Below, piece by piece: positions 7,630 to 16,336 of a stretch of DNA of 64,000 nt. Location: positions 53,497-117,496 of the forward strand of contig JADJEF010000019.1 of assembly GCA_016702335.1 (NCBI GenBank), written 5' to 3'. Made by a program: the position numbers and the translations under genes. Each line of letters starts with the position of its first letter. Position 1 is the first letter of the stretch. Origin of the DNA: Rhodocyclaceae bacterium. GTDB taxonomy: Bacteria; Pseudomonadota; Gammaproteobacteria; Burkholderiales; Rhodocyclaceae. The notes under the pieces were generated by a model. The model made no database searches and was not told the DNA's origin. It worked only from the letters and a program-made list of their open reading frames with translations.

Positions 7630-9562
7630 CCACCGGTATCAGCGGGATGACACGATTTTTCTTCATCTTGCCCATCACATGCATTTCGCAGGCCTTGCAG
7701 TCGAACTTGAGCGTGAGCCGTTCACTGCCATTGACCAGGGTCATCGGCTCGGCCTTGACGCCCTTGAGCTGCCAGTCCTTTGCTTCTTTGGGGCAAAGAT
7801 TGAAGCTATAGCGCAGGCAATGCTTGGTGATCATGAGCGACACCTCGCCCGCCGTGGTGTTGGCTTCGTAGGCATCGGCGATCAATTCGACGCCGTGCTT
7901 CTTGTAGAAGGCGCGCGCGTGGGCGTTGAAGACATTGCCCAGATAGGTCAGCACTTTGTCGGGGTAGGGCACCGGCGGGTCGATGGGCCTCGCCCGGGCC
8001 AGGCGCGGTCGCTGGCGCTCGCGGGCCATCACCAAGTCGGCACTGGCGAGACGGCGAAGTGTGTTGATGCTCGATGCCGGTACGAACCACGGCGCGTCGA
8101 TCACGATTTCGTCGGCAACGAAATCGGTACTGCCGAGTTTACCCAGGTTGGCACGCAAGCTGGTTAGTGCCTTTTCAGCATCGCGTGCGGGCTCCAGCGT
8201 GCCGGCAAGCCGGGCGGTGGCGCTGATACCGTCGCTGTCGGTCATGCTCAGGCACAGGGCCTCGTTGTCAGCGGCGAGATGCAGGCGAACGCCAATGCGC
8301 CGCTCGGCGGAGTCCTTCTCCAGCGCGCGCTCAAAAGCCTGATCGCGATTGCGGTATAGCGTCATGCCCGGCTTGATGTCCTGCGGCATCTCGTTGGGGA
8401 AAAGCCGGCGCCCCTGCACCACGTTGATGCGCATGCCGGAGAGTTTGTTGGCACCCTTGTTGGTGGGAGGCTGGTAGCTGACCCCGTCGCCATTGGCCAG
8501 TGGCATCTCGCCGTCGACCTCGATCCAGTCGGGGCTCACGCGGGTCACCGTACCGATGGGTTCGCCCGAGAACTTGGGCGTCTCGAACGCGCCGATATCG
8601 CCGTGGTTATGCTCACGGCCATTGACGAAATAGTCGGTGCTGCTGCGGTTGAAGGTCTTGTCTGGCTGCGGTGTGAACAGGTGTTGCGTGCGCCCCGACG
8701 AGGCCGGGCGGTACTGCGGCTGCTCGTTCATGATGGCGTCGAGCAGTAGCCGGTAATGGGCGGTCGAGTTCTTGACGTAGGCCATGTCTTTGTAGCGGCC
8801 CTCGATCTTGAACGAGCGGATGCCCGCCGTAATCAGCGCGCGCAAATTGGCGCTCTGGTCGTTGTCTTTCATCGAGAGCAGGTGCTTGTCGTAGGCGATG
8901 ATGCGCCCCTGCGGGTCTTCCAGCGTGTAGGGCAGGCGACAGGCCTGCGAGCATTCGCCCCGGTTGGCGCTGCGCCCGGTGTGCGCATGGCTGATATAGC
9001 ACTGGCCGGAAAAGGCCACGCACAGCGCACCGTGAATGAAGAATTCCAGCGTGCATTGTTCCGGGTCGGTGCCGGCGCGAATGGCCAGGATGTCATCGAG
9101 CGTCAGCTCACGTGCCAGCACGATCTGCGAAAAGCCGACGTCCTGCATGAAGCGTGCTTTTTCCGCACTGCGAATGTCGGTCTGGGTGCTGGCGTGCAAC
9201 TGGATAGGCGGTAAATCCATTTCCAGCAGACCCATGTCCTGCACGATCAGCGCATCGACGCCGGCCTCATAGAGTTGCCAGGTCAGTTGCCGTGCCTGCT
9301 CGATTTCACTGTCATCAAAAATGGTATTGAAGGCGACAAAAATTTTGGCGTGAAAGCGGTGCGCGAAGCCCACTAGCCGGGCGATGTCGGCCACCGAGTT
9401 GCCGGCGCCCGCCCGCGCGCCGAAGGCCGGGCCGCCGATGTAAACCGCATCGGCACCGTGTTTGACAGCTTCGATACCGATCGCGGCATCGCGGGCGGGC
9501 GCAAGGAGTTCGAGATGATCGGGGAGCACGGGCAGGTCACGCAGGCTGAGGCAGTGACGCAT
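7616..9562 (-). CDS. rlhA: U32 family protein, likely 23S rRNA 5-hydroxycytidine C2501 synthase
   Basis: 648 residues, close to E. coli RlhA (YdcP, ~650). The N-terminal U32 domain starts with ELLAPARDAAIGIEAVKHGADAVYIGG. A Cys cluster characteristic of U32 proteins lies mid-protein (CVAFSGQCYIS, RGECSQACRLPY), and in the family it binds an iron-sulfur cluster. A long C-terminal extension ends with a Cys pair (CKACEMHVMGK), consistent with the RlhA-type C-terminal domain. In E. coli RlhA hydroxylates C2501 of 23S rRNA using prephenate-derived chemistry. It is one of three U32 proteins in the window; ubiU and ubiV are the others. The 3' end runs into a tandem repeat. Confidence 0.85.
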   Translation of the reverse strand: MRHCLSLRDLPVLPDHLELLAPARDAAIGIEAVKHGADAVYIGGPAFGARAGAGNSVADIARLVGFAHRFHAKIFVAFNTIFDDSEIEQARQLTWQLYEAGVDALIVQDMGLLEMDLPPIQLHASTQTDIRSAEKARFMQDVGFSQIVLARELTLDDILAIRAGTDPEQCTLEFFIHGALCVAFSGQCYISHAHTGRSANRGECSQACRLPYTLEDPQGRIIAYDKHLLSMKDNDQSANLRALITAGIRSFKIEGRYKDMAYVKNSTAHYRLLLDAIMNEQPQYRPASSGRTQHLFTPQPDKTFNRSSTDYFVNGREHNHGDIGAFETPKFSGEPIGTVTRVSPDWIEVDGEMPLANGDGVSYQPPTNKGANKLSGMRINVVQGRRLFPNEMPQDIKPGMTLYRNRDQAFERALEKDSAERRIGVRLHLAADNEALCLSMTDSDGISATARLAGTLEPARDAEKALTSLRANLGKLGSTDFVADEIVIDAPWFVPASSINTLRRLASADLVMARERQRPRLARARPIDPPVPYPDKVLTYLGNVFNAHARAFYKKHGVELIADAYEANTTAGEVSLMITKHCLRYSFNLCPKEAKDWQLKGVKAEPMTLVNGSERLTLKFDCKACEMHVMGKMKKNRVIPLIPVVAPH

Positions 9563-9805
9563 TTTATCGCCGTACCCGCTACGGGGCGTTGGCTACGCCC
9601 TGCGCCGATTACCGAACGCAATCCATGTGGAACGTGTGGAAATCGTGCTTCAGCATCGTGGCGGAGCGTGCTGGGTATCCAATTCAGCCGGCTCAGGTAG
9701 CGCCAGCCGATACCCTGCGTGGCAGGCAACGCGCCTTTTCCGTTTCCGTTTTGCCCTGCCGCGGGCCTGACGCATTCTGGGGGCTCTTTCCTTCAGGAGT
9801 ACGTC

Positions 9806-10645
9806 ATGAACCCTTTGTATCGCCACCTTCCTTTGCTCGTGACCGTCTTGCTGGCTGCTGCGGCCCTGATCCACGGCCCTATCCTTCAGCCAGTCGGCTA
9901 TCACGACTTTGCTGATCAGCAGATGCGCTTTGGTGTTCCCCACTTTGCCGATGTCGTTTCCAACCTCGGCTTTGCGTTGGTGGCTCTGTGGGGCTGGAAG
10001 AAACTAGCTCCGGCGCGCGAGCATGCCGCGGTCCGCTCGGGGTGGGCCGGGTATCGCCTGTTTCTGATCGGGCTGTTTCTGACCGCGTTGGGCTCGTCGT
10101 GGTTTCATCTTGCGCCTGACAATGCACGTCTGGTCTGGGACCGGCTGCCGATTTCCCTGGCCTGTGGCGGTTTGCTGGCGGGCGTCTGGGGCGATATTCG
10201 CAACAAGGACTGCCGTGAATTTGCCGCATGGCTTGCGCTGACGGGTGTCGTCAGCGTCAGCTGGTGGGCTTTTACCGATCGATCGGGCACCGGTGATTTA
10301 CGCCCTTACTTGCTGCTGCAAGCGCTGCCGATCCTGCTGATTCCGCTATGGCACTGGCAGCACCAGGTGCCTGCGGCCGACCGGCTAGCGTTTGGTGGCG
10401 CACTGGCGCTCTATGTTGTCGCCAAATTGACCGAACTTGGCGATCATGAAATCGCCGCGCTCGCGGGCATTGTCACCGGTCATACACTCAAGCATTTGCT
10501 CGCCAGCGTGGCCGCGGCATTGATTGTTGGGCGCTTGGTACGGCGCGTGCAAGAGCCCCGCCGCGAGCGGCCAGGTACGGCGCTGAGCAACCCGCCTGCG
10601 CGTGCAAGCATAACTGCCGCGTCGCGGCCGTTGAGCGCTCAATAG
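9806..10645 (+). CDS. Alkaline-ceramidase-like membrane hydrolase
   Basis: About 279 residues, start ATG 9806 behind CAGGAG. Roughly seven hydrophobic helices. The conserved polar motifs of the alkaline ceramidase/CREST superfamily are recognisable: D-x-x-S-N (HFADVVSNLGF), SSWFHLAPDNARLVWDRLP (Ser, His and Asp) and the C-terminal GHTLKHLLAS (two His). In that superfamily these residues bind a zinc and hydrolyse an amide bond in the membrane. Bacterial members are mostly uncharacterised; the substrate here is unknown and need not be ceramide. The 3' end overlaps the 3' end of the FecR-domain gene by 7 bp. Confidence 0.7.
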   Translation: MNPLYRHLPLLVTVLLAAAALIHGPILQPVGYHDFADQQMRFGVPHFADVVSNLGFALVALWGWKKLAPAREHAAVRSGWAGYRLFLIGLFLTALGSSWFHLAPDNARLVWDRLPISLACGGLLAGVWGDIRNKDCREFAAWLALTGVVSVSWWAFTDRSGTGDLRPYLLLQALPILLIPLWHWQHQVPAADRLAFGGALALYVVAKLTELGDHEIAALAGIVTGHTLKHLLASVAAALIVGRLVRRVQEPRRERPGTALSNPPARASITAASRPLSAQ

Positions 10646-11343
10646 TAGCTGTCGTCCTCGGCAAATGGCACCTCGCGGCCCACCAGGCTTTCCAGAAGGA
10701 TGAGTTCGGCATCGGTATGGTCAATCACCCCGGCGGGCAGCATCATCTGCGGCTTCACCATTTTGGGCATCGAGAGCTCGTTGTAGATGAAGATCGGGTG
10801 TTCATGATGTTCGGTCTGGTAGCTCAACGTTTCGTGCGGCGCGGCGGTGGGGGTGACCTTGACATCACCGTAGCACAGGCAAAAGTAGGTGCGTGCGCTG
10901 GCGCCCGACCCTTCGTCATCAATGTAGCAGCCAGTGCCGCGAATGCCGATAGTGGCGGTAGATGTCACGATGGAGCGCGGGCCTTTTCCAAACACCGAGA
11001 GAATCTTGCCGGTAATGACGCGCATGACATTGGCGGTCGTGTCGCTGCCGAAATTTACGGTCGTACTGCCGCGCTGTAAAAACGCATCTTGACCCATCAC
11101 GTAAACGACCTTGGCATCGGGTGCGGTTTCTATCGTGTCGCCGGGCGTGATCACGGCACCCGGCTTGATCTTCTTGCCGTTGATCAGAACGTTGCCGTAC
11201 ATTTTCCGCACTCCCTGGCGCACGGGCTTTTTCTCATCGGCGAGCGCCTCGCGGACAAGGCCAGAAATGCCGGCAGCACCCAGCAAACCGGCGGCGGCAA
11301 GTTTGCCCAGCCACTCGCGACGGGGCAGAGACGATTCGGACAT
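10639..11343 (-). CDS. Tat-exported FecR-domain protein
   Basis: 234 residues, start preceded by AAAGGAA. The N-terminus has a twin-arginine signal (PRREWLG, then the hydrophobic LAAAGLLGAAGISGL), which suggests export of a folded protein. After it comes a FecR-type β-rich domain: VLINGKKIKPGAVITPGDTI, VVYVMGQDAFLQRG, ITGKILSVFG and TATIGIRGTGCYI. This is the core seen in stand-alone periplasmic FecR proteins rather than anti-sigma FecR. A C-x-C (FCLCYG) and a His-rich patch (HHEH) could bind metal (inference). No sigma factor or TonB receptor gene is nearby, so a classical iron-dicitrate role is unlikely. Confidence 0.75.
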   Translation of the reverse strand: MSESSLPRREWLGKLAAAGLLGAAGISGLVREALADEKKPVRQGVRKMYGNVLINGKKIKPGAVITPGDTIETAPDAKVVYVMGQDAFLQRGSTTVNFGSDTTANVMRVITGKILSVFGKGPRSIVTSTATIGIRGTGCYIDDEGSGASARTYFCLCYGDVKVTPTAAPHETLSYQTEHHEHPIFIYNELSMPKMVKPQMMLPAGVIDHTDAELILLESLVGREVPFAEDDSYY

Positions 11344-11473
11344 GATGGGTTCCTTTCAGGAGGTCATTACAGAGGAGAGAGACGGCTTGCGCAGGGAGCG
11401 GTCAGGCAACTTGAGGCGGCAACATCTCGCTGGTTGGTCAATGCAGCAAACAGGTCAGTAACCATCCCGGTTG

Positions 11474-13681
11474 CTACGCCGATATGGCGCTGCGCGTCAG
11501 GTGAAGTTTTTTGTAGCTGTCGAGCAGGCGCTGGTGCCTGTCGAGCCCGTCGAGATTCATGTTCGTGGGCGTTAAGCCGTAGAAGCGCACGCTGCCGTTC
11601 ACCGAGCCCAACACTGCGTCCATGCGTGGGTCGCCAAACAGGCGGCGGAAATTAAGCTCGTAGTCGCCAAGCGCGAGTTCGTCGTCCAACACCACCTCGA
11701 GCACCGCATTCATGGCTTGATAGAACAATCGGCGCTCGACCGTATTTTCGTTGTATTGCAGAAATGCCTGAACCAATTCTTGCGCCACTTCCAATTGCCG
11801 CAAGGCAAGGTTGATCAGCAATTTCAATTCCAGAATCGTCAGCTGACCCCATACCGTATTCTCGTCAAACTCGACGCCAATCAAGGTGATGATGTCGGTG
11901 TAATCATCCAGTTGGCTCTCTTCGAGTCGTTCTAGCAGGGCTTCCAGTCGGTCGTCATCCAGACGGTGCAAATTCAAAATATCGGCACGAAACTCCAGAG
12001 CCTTGTTGGTGTTGTCCCAGATCAGATCTTCAATCGGATACACCTCCGAATAGCCCGGCACCAAAATACGGCAGGCCGTTGCGCCCAGATTTTCATAGAC
12101 CGCCACGTACACTTCTTTGCCCATGTCTTTTAGCAGGCCGAACAACATCGCGGCTTCCTCGGCATTGGCGCTCACGTTAGGGTTCTGCCTCTGGGCAGAA
12201 AAATCCCACTCAACAAATTCAAAGTCCGCCTTGGCGCTAAAAAAGCGCCAGGACACCACGCCGCTGGAGTCAATGAAATGCTCAACAAAATTGTTGGGCT
12301 CAGTCACCGCATTGCTTTCAAAGGTGGGCTGAGGCAGATCGTTCAGGCCTTCAAAGCTCCGCCCCTGCAACAGCTCGGTCAGGCTGCGTTCCAGCGCTAC
12401 CTCGAAGCTGGGGTGGGCGCCGAAGGATGCAAACACGCCGCCGGTGCGCGGGTTCATCAAGGTGACGCACATCACAGGAAACTTTCCGCCTAGCGAGGCA
12501 TCTTTTACCAGCACCGGAAAGCCCTGTTCCTCCAGCGCCTGAATGCCGGCCTGAATGCCGGGGTACTTCGCCAGCACGGATTGCGGCACATCAGGCAGCG
12601 CGAACTCACCTTCCAGAATTTCGCGCTTGACCGCCCGCTCGAAAATTTCTGACAGGCATTGCACCTGCGCTTCGGCCAGCGTATTGCCGGCGCTCATGCC
12701 ATTGCTCAGGTACAGGTTATCGATCAGGTTGGTGGGAAAGTACACGGTGGCACCATCCGAGTGCCGCACATACGGCAGCGAGCAAATGCCGCGCTTTGCA
12801 TTACCGGAGTTGGTGTCGATCAGATGTGAGCCCCGTAGCTCGCCATCGGGGTTGTAAATTTGCCGGCAGTAGTCATCGAGCAGTTCTGCTGGCAACGCAT
12901 CCTTGCGGCCCGGCTTGAACCAGCGTTCATTCGGATAATGCACAAACGCGGCGTTGGCATGGGCTTCGCCCCAGAACTGGTCGTTGTAGAAATGGTTGCA
13001 ATTCAGACGCTCGATAAACTCGCCCAGCGCCGACGCCAAGGCTGCTTCCTTGGTCGCCCCTTTGCCATTGGTAAAGCACATCGGTGAGTGCGCATCGCGA
13101 ACATGCAAAGACCACACATTGGGCACCAGATTGCGCCACGAAGCGATTTCAATCGTCATGCCCAGGTTCGCTAAAACCTGCGACATGTTGGCAATGGTTT
13201 GCTCGAGCGGCAGATCTTTGCCGACAATGCAGGTGCTCAGTTCGACATTCGGATTCGGCAGCAGCAAGGCTTGCGCATCGGCGTCCAGATTTTCGACTTC
13301 CTCAATGACAAACTGCGGCCCGGCTTGCACCACTTTTTTCACGGTGCAACGCTCGATCGAGCGCAGGATGCCCTGCCGGTCTTTGGCCGAGAGGTCCGCC
13401 GGTAACTCCACCTGAATCTTGAAAATCTGTTGGTAGCGGTTTTCCGGATCAACAATATTGTTCTGCGCCAAGCGAATACCGTCGGTCGAGATGCCGCGCG
13501 TTTCGCAATAGAGCTTTACGAAATAGGCCGCACACAAGGCCGACGAGGCCAGAAAGTAATCGAACGGGCCCGGTGCCGAGCCGTCGCCCTTGTAGCGGAT
13601 CGGCTGATCGGCGATGACCGTGAAGTCATCGAACTTGGCTTCCAGACGAAGCTTGTCGAGAAAATTGACCTTGATTTCCAT
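11474..13681 (-). CDS. OsmC-YcaO domain fusion protein
   Basis: 735 residues. The N-terminal ~140 residues are an OsmC-like domain (YKGDGSAPGPFDYFLASSALCAAYFVKLYCE), a thiol-based peroxide-handling fold. The central part is a YcaO domain (MCFTNGKGATKEAALASALGEFIERL, CLSEIFERAVKREIL, SLTELLQGR). YcaO enzymes use ATP to activate amide bonds; E. coli YcaO itself is linked to RimO and S12 methylthiolation. No peptide precursor or cyclodehydratase partner is adjacent, so a RiPP role is not supported. The C-terminal ~170 residues are acidic and helical, as in E. coli-type YcaO. The gene stands alone between the FecR-domain gene and a gap. Confidence 0.85.
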   Translation of the reverse strand: MEIKVNFLDKLRLEAKFDDFTVIADQPIRYKGDGSAPGPFDYFLASSALCAAYFVKLYCETRGISTDGIRLAQNNIVDPENRYQQIFKIQVELPADLSAKDRQGILRSIERCTVKKVVQAGPQFVIEEVENLDADAQALLLPNPNVELSTCIVGKDLPLEQTIANMSQVLANLGMTIEIASWRNLVPNVWSLHVRDAHSPMCFTNGKGATKEAALASALGEFIERLNCNHFYNDQFWGEAHANAAFVHYPNERWFKPGRKDALPAELLDDYCRQIYNPDGELRGSHLIDTNSGNAKRGICSLPYVRHSDGATVYFPTNLIDNLYLSNGMSAGNTLAEAQVQCLSEIFERAVKREILEGEFALPDVPQSVLAKYPGIQAGIQALEEQGFPVLVKDASLGGKFPVMCVTLMNPRTGGVFASFGAHPSFEVALERSLTELLQGRSFEGLNDLPQPTFESNAVTEPNNFVEHFIDSSGVVSWRFFSAKADFEFVEWDFSAQRQNPNVSANAEEAAMLFGLLKDMGKEVYVAVYENLGATACRILVPGYSEVYPIEDLIWDNTNKALEFRADILNLHRLDDDRLEALLERLEESQLDDYTDIITLIGVEFDENTVWGQLTILELKLLINLALRQLEVAQELVQAFLQYNENTVERRLFYQAMNAVLEVVLDDELALGDYELNFRRLFGDPRMDAVLGSVNGSVRFYGLTPTNMNLDGLDRHQRLLDSYKKLHLTRSAISA

Positions 13682-14071
13682 GCGCGAATCCCGGTATAGC
13701 GTTCAAAGTAGAACAGTCGCTATTATCGGATTTTCCCAGCCGAACCGCCGGGTTATCAACGGCTTGAGACTGGAAGGGGGGGAGGGGAGGCGGGGCGCTG
13801 GGCCTGCCGTTTGGTAACGGCCAGCAGTTCACCGAGCGCTATGTCTCTGCGCCCCGTTCGCCGCCAGCCACGGAAGGAGATGGTTGATGAGTGGCGCTTG
13901 CTTTGAACGGAGCTAAATTGAACCTGGCCTCTTTCACCCCGCAGGAAGGTGCAGAGGAGTGCCTATCCCCAAGTCGGCGCTGGCGACACGGCGATGGACG
14001 GCTCGATACGGCCAACGCTGCACGGTGTAAGGGCGTCGCATGCGCTACCCGGCAAGCCGCCGCGGCAGCGC
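13682..14071. other. Gap of ~390 bp with one repeat copy
   Basis: No convincing gene. It holds the promoter side of the OsmC-YcaO gene, a G-run near 13777-13795 and one reverse-oriented copy of the dispersed repeat. The 3' end of the chemoreceptor gene is at 14072. Confidence 0.6.
13967..13992 (-). repeat. Dispersed repeat copy (reverse orientation)
   Basis: Reading the minus strand: GCCGTGTCG, the invariant core CCAGCGCCGACTTG, then GGG. Intergenic, just downstream of the chemoreceptor gene. Confidence 0.85.
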
Positions 14072-16147
14072 TCAGGTGCGAAAGCGGCTCACCAGTTCCT
14101 GCAGGCTTTGCGACAGTGCCTTGAGCGCACTGACCGACTGTGTCATGTCGGTGACTGACTGGCTGTTGTTGTGCGCCATCAGGCTGATGCGCTCGACGTT
14201 CTGGGCAATCTGGGTGCTTGCCGCCGCTTGCTCGCGCGTTGAATCGGCAATCACCGAGACATCGCTGACCAAGCGCGCCGTGGTGCCATGCACCGCGCCG
14301 ATCGCGCTGCTGGCCTTGTGCGAGATATCGACACCGCTGGAAATCTGGGCGCGCGTGGCATGCATGTTGGTGCCGGCGGCGGTGATCTCGCGCTGAATTT
14401 CTACGACGATGCCGCCGATCTCGACGGTGGCGTCGGCAGTCCGCGCGGCCAGTTTGCGCACCTCGTCAGCGACGACGGCAAACCCTCGGCCTTGCTCACC
14501 GGCCCGGGCGGCCTCGATGGCGGCGTTCAGTGCCAGCAAGTTGGTCTGGTCGGCGATGTCTTTGATCACATTGACGATGGTGTCTACCTTGGCTGACTGC
14601 AAGCCGAGGTTGTCCATGGTCTGGGCCAGGGCATCGACCGTCTGGTTCACCTTGTTGATCTCGCGCGCAACATCGCTGACCAAGGCCTCACCGCGTGCCG
14701 TGGCTGCGCCGGTTTCCTGCGCGTTATGCTCGAAGTCGCGGGCGGTGTCGGCAATCTGCTGAATGCTGGTGGTCACTTCTTCGACACTCGCGGCGGTGTT
14801 TGAGGCGGCGTCGGCCTGGTTTTCCGAGGCGCTGGCGACGAGACTGGCGCTTTCTTGCAGGCGCTCGGCGGCCTGGCCGACCGACTGGCTTTGCTGACGC
14901 ACCTGATCAAACATCTCGCGCAAACGACCCATGAAATGATTGAAGGCGTGCGAGGTGCGGCCGATCTCGTCGTTCGAGGCAACGTCAAGACGCCGGGTGA
15001 GATCGCCTTCGCCGGTGGCGAGGGTTTCCATGGCGCTCGCCAGGCGCTCAAGGGGGCGCGTCAAGGCATTGAGCAGCAGCCCGATAGCCACGACAATGAG
15101 CAGGGCTGCAACCAGCCCGGCGATGACGGCGCTGTTGCGCGCCTTGACGGCATCGGCGACGATGGTGGCCACAGGAATCGAGACGCCGACACCCCAGTAC
15201 TGGCCGCTGTCTCCCATGACAATGGGGCGCCAGACATGCAGCAGGCCATCTTTCTCGAACTGCACGTTTTCGCCCGCCTGTAGCTGGGTCAGAAATTTGT
15301 CGGGGAACTCGGCCGGCGCAATGGCTTTGCCCAGCTGGCTTTCATCACGGCTGACCACATACAAGCCGCCGTTGGAAACCAGAGTGAGGTGGCCGGTGCC
15401 AAACGGCCGGTATTGCCCAACGGTCTTTTGCAGTGCGTCCAGAGGCAGGTCAATCGCCGATACGCCAAGAAACTTGCCTTCGGTATCGCGGATCATGACG
15501 GCCAGCGATGACATCAAAACCTTCTTGCCCTGTACCTCGTAGGGGAAGGGCTCGGTCACTGTGTCGCGCTGGCGTTTTTTCGGCAGGTAGTAGAAGTCGC
15601 CCCAGCCCGGCTCCTCGTAGGCGGGCTTGTAACCGGCGGGGTTGTCTTTGAACGCCATGGCCTTTTTGAGGCTCTCGTCGTCGAGCATCTTGTCCAGCGC
15701 CACCTTGCCCCCGGACTGGGTGATGTAGGGCATGTAACGTCCGGTCGGGTCATAGACCGGAAACTGGCTGGCATAGGCGGCATCGTTGCCATCCAGGGCA
15801 TTGGCTTCCCAGATCATCCACAGTCCCGAGGCATCAGGAAAGCCGCCGAGCAGGCGCATGATGATCTGGTCGATGGCCGCGCGTTCGGGCAGCTTCGGGC
15901 CGCGCATGGCCAGGACCACCTCGGCCAGATGGCGGGGCAGGGCGTAGCCAATGGCGAAGCGGTCACTGACCTGGCGCGCATAGCTGTCGGCCTGCTCGCC
16001 AGCGCGTGCCAGACCGACCGCTTCGGCGTCTCGATAAACCCCGTTTGCGATCACCGCAATCATCAGACTGAAGCCGAGTGCGATTGCGGTGGCGGCGGCG
16101 ACCAGGACCTTGGTGCGCAACTGCCAGTTGGAAAAAAAGCGGTTCAT
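14072..16147 (-). CDS. Methyl-accepting chemotaxis protein with Cache sensor
   Basis: About 691 residues; ATG at 16147 chosen because AAGGAAA precedes it. Order: N-terminal membrane helix (VLVAAATAIALGFSLMIAVIANG), a large periplasmic Cache domain (~30-340, with FPDASGLWMIWEANALDG and ISAIDLPLDALQKTVG), a second helix (AVIAGLVAALLIVVAIGLLL), a HAMP domain, and the cytoplasmic signalling domain with its conserved hairpin tip (IVNVIKDIADQTNLLALNAAIEAARAGEQ in two halves). It should be an inner-membrane chemoreceptor signalling to CheA/CheW; the ligand is unknown. No che genes are nearby. Confidence 0.93.
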   Translation of the reverse strand: MNRFFSNWQLRTKVLVAAATAIALGFSLMIAVIANGVYRDAEAVGLARAGEQADSYARQVSDRFAIGYALPRHLAEVVLAMRGPKLPERAAIDQIIMRLLGGFPDASGLWMIWEANALDGNDAAYASQFPVYDPTGRYMPYITQSGGKVALDKMLDDESLKKAMAFKDNPAGYKPAYEEPGWGDFYYLPKKRQRDTVTEPFPYEVQGKKVLMSSLAVMIRDTEGKFLGVSAIDLPLDALQKTVGQYRPFGTGHLTLVSNGGLYVVSRDESQLGKAIAPAEFPDKFLTQLQAGENVQFEKDGLLHVWRPIVMGDSGQYWGVGVSIPVATIVADAVKARNSAVIAGLVAALLIVVAIGLLLNALTRPLERLASAMETLATGEGDLTRRLDVASNDEIGRTSHAFNHFMGRLREMFDQVRQQSQSVGQAAERLQESASLVASASENQADAASNTAASVEEVTTSIQQIADTARDFEHNAQETGAATARGEALVSDVAREINKVNQTVDALAQTMDNLGLQSAKVDTIVNVIKDIADQTNLLALNAAIEAARAGEQGRGFAVVADEVRKLAARTADATVEIGGIVVEIQREITAAGTNMHATRAQISSGVDISHKASSAIGAVHGTTARLVSDVSVIADSTREQAAASTQIAQNVERISLMAHNNSQSVTDMTQSVSALKALSQSLQELVSRFRT

Positions 16148-16336
16148 GGGCGTGATTTCCTTGCAGTGATCAACGAGCGGCATCCATGCTTTGAGACGCC
16201 GGATGTTTCATGATGCTAGCACTACTCTTGCGGGTGCGGAGGTAGCGCGGCGTGGTGGTGGGTGCGAAGTACTGTAATTCGATTAGACTCAGGCTACGGG
16301 GTTTGGCCCTGATCGAAAATAGCGAAGGAGACACCC

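Noticed and set aside
11474..13681. RiPP (thiazole/oxazole) biosynthesis cluster from the YcaO domain
   Set aside because: No precursor peptide, dehydrogenase or exporter next to it; the OsmC-fused, housekeeping-type YcaO fits better.
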